Assembly: GCA_031290005.1 (NCBI GenBank)
Contig: JAITOJ010000143.1
Location: 1-19,867 of the forward strand
DNA from: Treponema sp.
GTDB taxonomy: Bacteria > Spirochaetota > Spirochaetia > Treponematales > Treponemataceae
Reading direction: 5' to 3'
DNA: 19,867 nt
Below, in pieces: positions 7,543-13,507 of the stretch. Within the stretch, counting starts at the first letter, position 1. Every line of letters starts with the position of its first letter. Position numbers and translations under genes: made by a program. The notes below the pieces were generated by a model. It ran no database searches and had not been told where the DNA came from. It saw only the letters and a program-made list of their open reading frames with translations.

Positions 7543-7711
7543 CCTGTATGAAGATGAAGTAATGCGGGACGTATGGGAGCGCAAAGCCCATATTTCAGCG
7601 AAATACGGAGACTGGGAAGAGTACCGGCGAAGGGCCATGGATAACCACGTCTATTCCAGCGATAAACCTAGTCAACCCTTTGCGCCTCCGCGTCCCCGCG
7701 CCTCCGCGTGA
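7529..7711 (+). CDS. Small partner protein of the PIN-toxin remnant, antitoxin-like
   Basis: A 60-residue acidic peptide beginning MINDDLYEDEVMRDVWERKA, with a perfect AGGAGG (7517-7522) 6 nt before the ATG. It overlaps the end of the toxin remnant by 14 nt. The pattern of acidic start, V-x-x-V-x-E-R helix, then AKYG-DWEEYRRRA is like the short proteins usually encoded directly after this VapC subfamily. Those are known to me only as conserved neighbours, so the antitoxin role is inference. The last 13 residues (SQPFAPPRPRASA) are encoded by a GC-rich direct repeat and look like a foreign tail, so the original C-terminus may be lost. Whether the peptide is still made is unknown. Confidence 0.5.
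   Translation: MINDDLYEDEVMRDVWERKAHISAKYGDWEEYRRRAMDNHVYSSDKPSQPFAPPRPRASA
7682..7709 (+). repeat. GC-rich 12-bp direct repeat
   Basis: GCGCCTCCGCGT occurs at 7682-7693 and again at 7698-7709, 16 bp apart. It forms the 3' end of the small antitoxin-like gene and the left edge of the repeat-rich zone. It may be part of an interspersed intergenic repeat that has landed in the gene's tail. Confidence 0.5.
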
Positions 7712-7753
7712 GGCTCTTCCTTTTGCCTAATCCCCCAAATGAAGAAGGCGGCA

Positions 7754-7995
7754 GGCTCCGTCTTGAGACTGGAAGGCTCCGTCTTAAGACTGGAAGGCTC
7801 AGTCTTGAGACTGGAAGTCTCAGTCTTAAGACTGGAAGGTTCCGTCTTGAGACTGGAAGTCTCAGTCTTGAGACTGGAAGGCTTAGTCTTAAGACTGGAA
7901 GGCTTAGTCTTAAGACTAGAAGGCTCAGTCTTAAGACCAGAAGGCTTAGTCTTAAGACTAGAAGGTTCCGTCTTGAGACTGAAAGTCTCAGTCTT
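7754..7995. repeat. 21-bp tandem repeat, about 11.5 units, each with a palindrome
   Basis: Eleven complete units and one broken unit follow each other without spacers, starting at 7754, 7775, 7796, 7817, 7838, 7859, 7880, 7901, 7922, 7943, 7964 and 7985. The consensus is GGCTCAGTCTTAAGACTGGAA with variation at few positions (GGCT/GTCT/GGTT start, TTA/TTG in the middle). In about half the units the centre AGTCTTAAGACT is a perfect 12-bp palindrome. The others carry TTGAGA or CGTCTT variants. Unit length equals two DNA helical turns, so the palindromes face the same side of the helix. The function is unknown. Options are a protein-binding array, a slippage-prone minisatellite or a structured RNA. 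Confidence 0.9.
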
Positions 7996-8040
7996 TACGA
8001 GAAAAAGTATTGTATTTGCGTTAGTTAGCCGCGCGCTTTC

Positions 8041-8118
8041 CTGCCATGGATGGCAGCGTTGAAGGGTGTTGCGAGTTTTGCGAAGCAAAACTCGGGGTTT
8101 ACTTTGCCACGGATGGCA
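8041..8118. repeat. Hairpin element bounded by two TGCCAYGGATGGCA copies
   Basis: CTGCCAT/ATGGCAG (8041-8056) forms a 7-bp hairpin. CGAGTTTTGC (8072-8081) pairs perfectly with GCAAAACTCG (8085-8094) around a 3-nt loop. TGCCACGGATGGCA (8105-8118) is a near copy of the first hairpin. A central perfect hairpin flanked by two copies of one inverted motif resembles a REP-like or small MITE-like intergenic element. No T-tract follows, so it is not a standard terminator. Confidence 0.55.
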
Positions 8119-8165
8119 TGCGAGGGAGTATAGCGAAACAGAGGGAAGGGTGTCAAGCGAGCGGC

Positions 8166-8190
8166 GGGGCATTGCAGTGCGCAATGCCCC
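8166..8190. other. Perfect 10-bp inverted repeat upstream of the glpK promoter
   Basis: GGGGCATTGC (8166-8175) and GCAATGCCCC (8181-8190) are separated by 5 nt. The element ends 12 nt before the -35 box proposed for glpK and has no T-tract. It could be an operator for a glycerol-responsive regulator, or part of the intergenic repeat complex. Confidence 0.5.
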
Positions 8191-8202
8191 CGGCCCGCAT
8201 CA

Positions 8203-8232
8203 TTGCGGAAACAGGACGAAACAGTGTATACT
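8203..8232 (+). promoter_or_regulatory. Likely promoter of the glycerol operon
   Basis: TTGCGG (8203-8208), an 18-nt spacer and TATACT (8227-8232) precede glpK. Unlike several other genes in this window, glpK then has a leader of about 17 nt after the expected start and a GAGG ribosome-binding site at 8242-8245, 10 nt before the ATG. Confidence 0.5.
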
Positions 8233-8255
8233 GCCCGGAAAGAGGCAGGCAGTTC

Positions 8256-9740
8256 ATGGCACAGTATCTTATGGCCCTTGACCAGGGCACCACCAGCTCC
8301 CGGTGCGTTATCTTTGACAAGCGGGGCGCGGTAGCCGGCGTCGCGCAGAAGGAGTTCGCCCAGTATTTCCCCAAACCGGGCTGGGTTGAGCACGATCCCC
8401 TGGAAATCTGGGCAAGCCAGTCCGGGGTCATGGCGGAAGCGGCTGCCCGCGCCGGGTGCGCCGCCCGGGACATCGCCGCTATCGGCATCACCAACCAGCG
8501 GGAAACCGCCATTATCTGGGACCGGGAGACCGGCGTCCCGGTGTACAACGCTATTGTCTGGCAGTGCCGGCGCACCGCCGGATATTGCGACGCCCTGAAA
8601 GCCCGGGGGTTCGACAAGACCATCAAAGCCAAAACCGGCCTGGTGCCGGACGCCTATTTCTCCGCCACCAAAATCCGCTGGATTCTGGAAAACGTCCCCG
8701 GGACGCGGGAAAGGGCGGAAAAAGGGGAGCTTGCCTTCGGCACCGTGGACACCTGGCTCATCTGGAAACTCACCGGCGGCCGCGTCCACGCCACGGACTA
8801 CACCAACGCCTCCCGCACCATGCTGTTCAACATCCACACCCTCCAGTGGGACGGGGAAATCCTCCGGGAACTGGGAATCCCGGAGTCCCTGCTGCCGGAA
8901 GTCCGGCCTTCCTCCGGCGCTTTCGGCACGGCGGAACTCCTGGGGGGGCAGGCGCCCATCGCGGGGGCTGCGGGAGACCAGCAGGCCGCCCTGTTCGGCC
9001 AGTGCTGCTTCGAGCCGGGCATGGTGAAGAACACCTACGGCACGGGCTGCTTCATCCTGATGAATACCGGGAGCGTTGCCGTGGAATCCCGGAACGGGCT
9101 CCTCACCACCATAGCCTGGGGGCTTAGGGGACGCGTGGCTTATGCCCTGGAAGGCAGCGTGTTTTCCGCGGGGGCGGCCATCCAGTGGCTCCGGGACGGA
9201 CTCCAAATCATCGACAGCGCCTCCGAAAGCGAAGAGTACTGCGAGAGCGTTTCGGACACGGCCGGGGTGTACGTGGTGCCGGCCTTCACGGGCCTGGGCG
9301 CGCCCTACTGGGACCAGTACGCCCGGGGCACGATTACCGGGCTGACCCGGGGGGCCGGCAAAGCGCACCTCATCCGGGCGGCCGTGGAATCCCTGGCCTA
9401 TCAGAGCGCGGACGTGATCAAAGCCATGGAAGCCGACGCCGGGACCGCCGTCACTGTCCTGCGGGCGGACGGGGGGGCCAGCGCGAACAACTTCCTCATG
9501 CAGTTCCAGGCCGACATCCTGGGAACCCCGGTCGTCAGGCCCCGCGTCATTGAGGCCACTGCCCAGGGCGCCGCGTACCTGGCGGGCCTCGCCTCGGGGT
9601 ATTACAAAGACCAGGAGGACATCCTCAGGAATACCGGGACCGGCCGGACCTTCGCGCCGGGCATGGACGAGCCGGGCAGGGCAGAGCGGCTGGCGGGCTG
9701 GAGGAAGGCGGTGGGCCGATCGCTGGGGTGGGCAAAATAA
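8256..9740 (+). CDS. glpK: Glycerol kinase
   Basis: A 494-residue FGGY-family kinase of normal length that makes sn-glycerol-3-phosphate from glycerol and ATP in the cytosol. The start at 8256 (MAQYLMALDQGTTSSR) is chosen over the longer open frame because it matches the family and has GAGG 10 nt upstream. Visible motifs are the phosphate loop DQGTTSSR (9-16), TNQRET (79-84), the catalytic Asp241 in GDQQAALFGQ, the FGGY signature YGTGCFILMNTG (261-272), GAPYWD (348-353) and the ADP-site DGGASANNFLMQ (405-416). The His-containing loop phosphorylated by PTS HPr in Gram-positive kinases (HFFG or HFYG) is replaced here by ELLGG (227-231), so that control is probably absent. It is the first gene of a four-gene overlapping operon and ends TAATG with the next gene. 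Confidence 0.97.
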   Translation: MAQYLMALDQGTTSSRCVIFDKRGAVAGVAQKEFAQYFPKPGWVEHDPLEIWASQSGVMAEAAARAGCAARDIAAIGITNQRETAIIWDRETGVPVYNAIVWQCRRTAGYCDALKARGFDKTIKAKTGLVPDAYFSATKIRWILENVPGTRERAEKGELAFGTVDTWLIWKLTGGRVHATDYTNASRTMLFNIHTLQWDGEILRELGIPESLLPEVRPSSGAFGTAELLGGQAPIAGAAGDQQAALFGQCCFEPGMVKNTYGTGCFILMNTGSVAVESRNGLLTTIAWGLRGRVAYALEGSVFSAGAAIQWLRDGLQIIDSASESEEYCESVSDTAGVYVVPAFTGLGAPYWDQYARGTITGLTRGAGKAHLIRAAVESLAYQSADVIKAMEADAGTAVTVLRADGGASANNFLMQFQADILGTPVVRPRVIEATAQGAAYLAGLASGYYKDQEDILRNTGTGRTFAPGMDEPGRAERLAGWRKAVGRSLGWAK

Positions 9741-11215
9741 TGAAAATACCAGAAAAAAAGACGTGTCTGTATGATGTGGTAATTATCGGCGGCGGCGTGT
9801 GCGGGTGTTCGCTCCTCTACGCCTTAAGCCGCTACAACGTCCGCGCGGTCCTGGTGGAAAAAGAAAACGACCTGGCCGCCGGAGCCAGCAGGGCGAACAG
9901 CGGCATTATCCACGCGGGCTACGACCCGGAGCCGGGGACGCTTATGGCAAAGTACAACGCGGCGGGCAACCCCCTGATGTACGAAATCTGCGCCGCCCTG
10001 GACGTGCCCCACAAAAAGACCGGCTCCCTGGTGCTTGCCTTTGACCAGGCCGGCCGCCAAACAATCGAGAAGCTCTACGCCCAGGGCGTACAAAACGGCG
10101 TCCCGGACATGAAGATTCTGGAATACGGCGAACTGCACGCCCGGGAGCCCCGCCTGAATAAGGATGCCCGGTGCGCCCTCTTTGCCGGAACCGCCGGGGT
10201 GGTGTCGCCCTGGGAGTTTGCCATTGCCCAGGCGGAAGCGGCCGTCCAGGGAGGCGCGGAAGTCCTGCTGGACACGGAAGTGCGGGGCGTCACGGCCCGC
10301 GACGGCGGAGGGTTCTCAGTTGCCGCCGGGGCGGGCAGCATAGAAGCGCGGTTTGTGGTGAACGCCGCGGGGCTGAATGCGGGAGCAGTCAGCGGGATGA
10401 TCGAACCGGCGTTTTTTACCATCCGCCCCAAACGCGGCCAGTATTTCCTGATGGACGCTTCCCAGGCGTTTCTGACGGACACCGTCCTCTTTCAGTGCCC
10501 GAACGAGAACGGCAAAGGTACGTTAGTCGCGCCAACCGCCCACGGCAACCTGATTGCGGGCCCGGACAGCGAGCGCGTTTCCGGGGACGACCGGGCGAAC
10601 ACCGCCGGAGGGCTGGCTTTTGTGCGCGAGGCGGCGCTCCGGACAATACCGGCTTTGGATTTCGCGTATTCCATCCGCAATTTTTCCGGCGTCCGGGCGG
10701 ACAGCGACCACCCGGACTTCATCATCGGCGAGTCGGAGCACGCGCCGGGGTTTTTCAATATCGCGGGCATCAAGTCGCCGGGGCTGACGTCTTCCCCCGC
10801 GATTGCCCGGGACATGGTGGTCATGCTGGAAAAAGCGGGCCTTTTGCTGGCCCCGAACCCGCGCTTTGTGTCAAAACGAAAGGTCATCCGTTTTAAGCAA
10901 CTGCCGCGGGAGGCGCGGCAAAAGCTGCTTTCGGAAAATCCCCGGTACGGCGCGATTGTCTGCCGGTGCGAAACCGTCACCGAGGGAGAGATTCTGGAGG
11001 CATTCAAACGCCCCTTGCCGCCCCGGTCGCTGGACGCGGTGAAACGCCGGTGCGGTGCGGGCATGGGGCGCTGCCAGGGCGGGTTCTGCGGCCCCCGGGT
11101 GCTGGCCCTGATTTCCCGGGAGCTGGGCGTCCCCCCGCGGGAGGTGCCCCTTGACCGGAAAGGCATGTACCTCATCACCGGAGAAACGAAAACCTCCAAG
11201 GGAGCGCGGACATGA
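9740..11215 (+). CDS. glpA: FAD-dependent glycerol-3-phosphate dehydrogenase, GlpA-like, with BFD Fe-S tail
   Basis: A 491-residue flavoprotein. The ATG at 9740 overlaps the glpK stop (TAATG). A GTG at 9728 in the same frame is a less likely start. Residues 13-21 (VVIIGGGVC) form the FAD dinucleotide fold, followed by AGASRANSGIIHAGYDP (47-63), typical of GlpA/LhgO-type dehydrogenases. The DAO domain runs to about residue 365. The C-terminus carries a BFD-like [2Fe-2S] domain with Cys408, Cys410, Cys445 and Cys450 (CRC and CQGGFC). Family knowledge plus the glpK neighbour point to oxidation of glycerol-3-phosphate to dihydroxyacetone phosphate, with electrons leaving through the Fe-S centre to the next two gene products. 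Substrate is inferred from context, because related proteins act on other 2-hydroxy acids. Confidence 0.87.
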   Translation: MKIPEKKTCLYDVVIIGGGVCGCSLLYALSRYNVRAVLVEKENDLAAGASRANSGIIHAGYDPEPGTLMAKYNAAGNPLMYEICAALDVPHKKTGSLVLAFDQAGRQTIEKLYAQGVQNGVPDMKILEYGELHAREPRLNKDARCALFAGTAGVVSPWEFAIAQAEAAVQGGAEVLLDTEVRGVTARDGGGFSVAAGAGSIEARFVVNAAGLNAGAVSGMIEPAFFTIRPKRGQYFLMDASQAFLTDTVLFQCPNENGKGTLVAPTAHGNLIAGPDSERVSGDDRANTAGGLAFVREAALRTIPALDFAYSIRNFSGVRADSDHPDFIIGESEHAPGFFNIAGIKSPGLTSSPAIARDMVVMLEKAGLLLAPNPRFVSKRKVIRFKQLPREARQKLLSENPRYGAIVCRCETVTEGEILEAFKRPLPPRSLDAVKRRCGAGMGRCQGGFCGPRVLALISRELGVPPREVPLDRKGMYLITGETKTSKGART

Positions 11216-12492
11216 AAAGCCGGTACGATGTGGCGGTCATCGGCGGAGGACCTGCGGGGCTGGCGGCGGCAATTTCCGCCCGCGAAAAGGGCGCGGAAAG
11301 CGTGCTTATCCTGGAACGGGCAAAAGTCCTGGGAGGCATTCTGCCCCAGTGCATTCACAACGGCTTCGGCCTGCATTACTTCAAACAGGAACTGACCGGC
11401 CCGGAATACGCGGAACGTTTTATCCGCCGCCTTGCGGAACGCCGCGTGGAAGCGCTGACCGGGGCAATGGCGCTTTCAGTGCTGCCTGACCGGACGATTT
11501 ACGCCATCCATCCTGAAGAGGGGTATATGACCGTTAAAACCGGTGCAATTGTGCTTGCCATGGGCTGCCGGGAACGCACCAGGGGCGCCCTGGGTATTCC
11601 GGGGAGCCGTCCCGCGGGCGTGTTTACCGCGGGCAGCGCCCAGCTCTACATGAATATCGAAGGCTGCGCCATCGGCAGCCGGGCGGTCATCCTGGGGTCC
11701 GGGGACATCGGCCTCATCATGGCCCGCCGACTCACCCTTGAGGGCGCGGAAGTGCTGGGGGTGTTCGAGGCGCTGCCGTACCCCGGCGGCCTCACCCGGA
11801 ATATCGTGCAGTGCCTGAATGACTTTAATATCCCGCTTCACCTTTCCCATACCGTGATTGACATCCGGGGGGACAAGCGGGTGGAACAGGTGGTAGTCGC
11901 CCAGGTCGATGAAAACCGGCGGCCTGTTCCGGGGACAGAGCGGGTCATTGACTGCGATACCCTGCTGTTGTCTGTGGGCCTGATTCCCGAAAATGAGCTT
12001 TCCCGGCAGGCGGGAATCGAAATCGACGGGCGGACGAACGGCCCGGCAGTATACGAGAACATGGAGACCAGCCTTCCCGGCGTTTTTGCCGCAGGCAACG
12101 TGGCGCACGTCCACGACCTGGCGGATTACGTGACTTTGGAAAGCATCAGAGCCGGCGCAGGGGCGGCGCAATACGCCCTGGGGCAAACCGTGCCGGATAC
12201 CGGTACCATAACAGTAAAGAACGGCCCCGGTGTGCGCTACACGGTTCCCCAGTATATCAGGCCGGGCAGGGTGGGCAAGGGGGTGGAAATATTCTTCCGG
12301 CCAACGGCAATTTTCGCCGCCGTGACAATCGAAGCGGCTTCGGGCGGCGCGACGCTTGTCCGTTTTGCCCGTGACCGCATGACCCCTGGTGAAATGGAAA
12401 AAATCGTCCTGCCGGAAGCGTTTTTGGCAAAGGCGAAAGATGAAATCACTGTGTCCGTGCGGCAAACCGTACCGGCAAAGGGGGCGTCATGA
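11212..12492 (+). CDS. FAD/NAD(P)-binding oxidoreductase, GlpB-like subunit
   Basis: A 426-residue protein overlapping the GlpA-like gene by 4 nt (ATGA). The N-terminal FAD fold is VAVIGGGPAGLAAA (7-20), followed by LGGILPQCIHNGFGLHYF (40-57), a stretch typical of the oxidoreductase that follows GlpA-like genes in Firmicutes and Thermotogae. A second dinucleotide fold, VILGSGDIGLIMA, is at 159-171 and should bind NAD(P). VFAAGNVAHVHD (291-302) is the C-terminal FAD contact. It probably transfers electrons from the dehydrogenase flavin to a carrier. The classical GlpB is a different length and type, so the symbol is withheld. The last residues overlap the start of the DUF1667 gene by 4 nt. Confidence 0.88.
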   Translation: MKSRYDVAVIGGGPAGLAAAISAREKGAESVLILERAKVLGGILPQCIHNGFGLHYFKQELTGPEYAERFIRRLAERRVEALTGAMALSVLPDRTIYAIHPEEGYMTVKTGAIVLAMGCRERTRGALGIPGSRPAGVFTAGSAQLYMNIEGCAIGSRAVILGSGDIGLIMARRLTLEGAEVLGVFEALPYPGGLTRNIVQCLNDFNIPLHLSHTVIDIRGDKRVEQVVVAQVDENRRPVPGTERVIDCDTLLLSVGLIPENELSRQAGIEIDGRTNGPAVYENMETSLPGVFAAGNVAHVHDLADYVTLESIRAGAGAAQYALGQTVPDTGTITVKNGPGVRYTVPQYIRPGRVGKGVEIFFRPTAIFAAVTIEAASGGATLVRFARDRMTPGEMEKIVLPEAFLAKAKDEITVSVRQTVPAKGAS

Positions 12493-12866
12493 CGCCGGTT
12501 ATTTGTATTGTCTGTCCCAAAGGCTGCCGTCTGGAAGTTGACGAAAAGACTTTGGCCGTCACCGGCAATTCCTGCGGCCGGGGGGCGGTCTATGGCAAAA
12601 AGGAGGTGACCAACCCCACCAGGGTGGTTACCTCCACGGTGCGTATCATTGGAGCGGATTTCGCGCGGCTGCCCGTAAAAACCGACCGGGATATTCCCAA
12701 GGACAGGATCTTTGAAGCGATGCGGCTCCTGGATGACATAACTGTCCACGCGCCGGTGAAGACCGGGGATGTTATCGCGGCGAATATTCTGGGCTCGGAC
12801 TCAAATTTCGTGGCCACCCGGACGCTGGATGCGGCAGGGGCGCCGCCAGGCAAAAACCCGCCTTGA
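12489..12866 (+). CDS. DUF1667 cysteine protein, likely Fe-S partner of the glycerol-3-phosphate dehydrogenase
   Basis: A 125-residue protein joined to the previous gene by an ATGA overlap. Four cysteines stand in a ligand-like arrangement: Cys6, Cys9 and Cys13 in CIVCPKGC, and Cys29 in NSCGRG. The rest matches the DUF1667 layout, including PVKTDRDIPK and DVIAANILG. The family is almost always encoded after a GlpA-like and a FAD/NAD oxidoreductase gene, and the cysteines probably hold an iron-sulfur cluster that passes electrons on. That it takes the place of GlpC is inference. No glpC or glpF gene is visible in the window. The stop codon TGA is part of the -35 box of the next promoter. Confidence 0.87.
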   Translation: MTPVICIVCPKGCRLEVDEKTLAVTGNSCGRGAVYGKKEVTNPTRVVTSTVRIIGADFARLPVKTDRDIPKDRIFEAMRLLDDITVHAPVKTGDVIAANILGSDSNFVATRTLDAAGAPPGKNPP

Positions 12867-12892
12867 CACCCGCAGGTGGTTTCCTTTATAGT
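12863..12892 (+). promoter_or_regulatory. pgsA promoter overlapping the end of the glycerol operon
   Basis: A perfect TTGACA (12863-12868), an 18-nt spacer and TATAGT (12887-12892). The TGA stop of the DUF1667 gene (12864-12866) lies inside the -35 box. The expected transcription start, about 7 nt after the -10 box, is the A of the pgsA ATG at 12899, which predicts a leaderless message. Confidence 0.7.
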
Positions 12893-12898
12893 AGGTTA

Positions 12899-13507
12899 AT
12901 GAAAATCGCGGATAAATTTACCTTGAGCAGGATTATCCTGTCGCCTGTTTTTTTTCTACTGTATTTTTTTCCGGTTTGGACAGAGCGGGGCAGTGCGGTA
13001 TCGGTTTTCATTATGATACCGGTGCTTGCGTTTGCTGAATTTACGGATTTTCTTGATGGATTTTACGCACGGAAATACCGGCAGGTCAGTGACTTCGGGA
13101 AACTGTTTGACCCCTTTGGCGATGTTATACTGCATTTAACCGCTTTTTCCTGTTTGACTTTCAGCGGATATATGCCGCCGTGGGCATTTATGTTAATTCT
13201 GTACCGCGAATTTACCATGCTTTTTATCCGGCTTATGGCCATTCAAAAAGGCGTCGCCATTGCCGCCCGAAAAGGGGGAAAATCGAAAACAGTACTCTAT
13301 ATTGTGACGGTTTTCTATTCCCTGTTCCTGGTGTGTGCGGCGCGGCTTGGACTTGCCTTGCCGTCCGTCTCTTGGGAAATTGCCGCCCAGATACTGTATA
13401 TCATCTGCGTGTTTGCGGCCTATTTTTCATTTATTGAATATATGATTCATTTCAAGGCCTTATGGACGAGCAGTGTCGAAGATACTGACTTAAGGAGAAA
13501 TAAATAA
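12899..13507 (+). CDS. pgsA: CDP-diacylglycerol-glycerol-3-phosphate 3-phosphatidyltransferase
   Basis: A 202-residue membrane protein that makes phosphatidylglycerol phosphate from CDP-diacylglycerol and glycerol-3-phosphate. The start at 12899 (MKIADKFTLSRIILSPVFF) fits the family. A TTG start 12 codons earlier would lie on the promoter and is unlikely. The complete CDP-alcohol phosphotransferase motif D-x2-DG-x2-AR-x8-G-x3-D-x3-D is present with Asp50, Asp53, Asp71 and Asp75, which bind the metal and CDP group. YREFTMLFIRLMAIQKGVAI (102-121) and GGKSKT (126-131) are typical of PgsA rather than of other family members. Several hydrophobic segments span the membrane (10-24, 33-46, 93-110, 130-150, 160-182). 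The usual Lys after the last Asp is Val. The stop overlaps the next ATG (TAATG). Confidence 0.85.
   Translation: MKIADKFTLSRIILSPVFFLLYFFPVWTERGSAVSVFIMIPVLAFAEFTDFLDGFYARKYRQVSDFGKLFDPFGDVILHLTAFSCLTFSGYMPPWAFMLILYREFTMLFIRLMAIQKGVAIAARKGGKSKTVLYIVTVFYSLFLVCAARLGLALPSVSWEIAAQILYIICVFAAYFSFIEYMIHFKALWTSSVEDTDLRRNK

Larger units (their letters stand above)
7712..8255. other. 544-nt non-coding zone before glpK
   Basis: No convincing gene lies here. Long open frames on both strands arise because the 21-bp repeat is a multiple of three and keeps several frames free of stops. Their peptides are simple heptapeptide repeats (SLKTEPS on one strand, RLSLETG on the other) joined to hairpin sequence. 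The zone holds the tandem repeat, a hairpin element, one more perfect hairpin and the glpK promoter, each listed separately. Confidence 0.75.

Noticed and set aside
7754..7995. CRISPR array
   Set aside because: The units follow each other without unique spacers and no cas gene is present, so it is a tandem repeat.
7708..8062. Plus-strand open frames with RLSLETG and SVLRLEG repeats
   Set aside because: Same cause as above. Two frames are open at once, neither has family character or a start signal.
7672..8184. Minus-strand 170-codon open frame with repeated SLKTEPS heptads
   Set aside because: It is made of the 21-bp repeat plus hairpin sequence, has no ribosome-binding site, and a similar open frame exists on the opposite strand. 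The openness comes from the repeat length being a multiple of three.
8025..9368. 447-codon minus-strand open frame opposite glpK
   Set aside because: Glycine, proline and arginine-rich shadow of glpK codons with no motifs.
12950..12970. T8 and T7 runs within pgsA as a phase-variation site
   Set aside because: They encode the expected Phe/Leu-rich first membrane helix, and poly-T runs of this size are ordinary in such codons.
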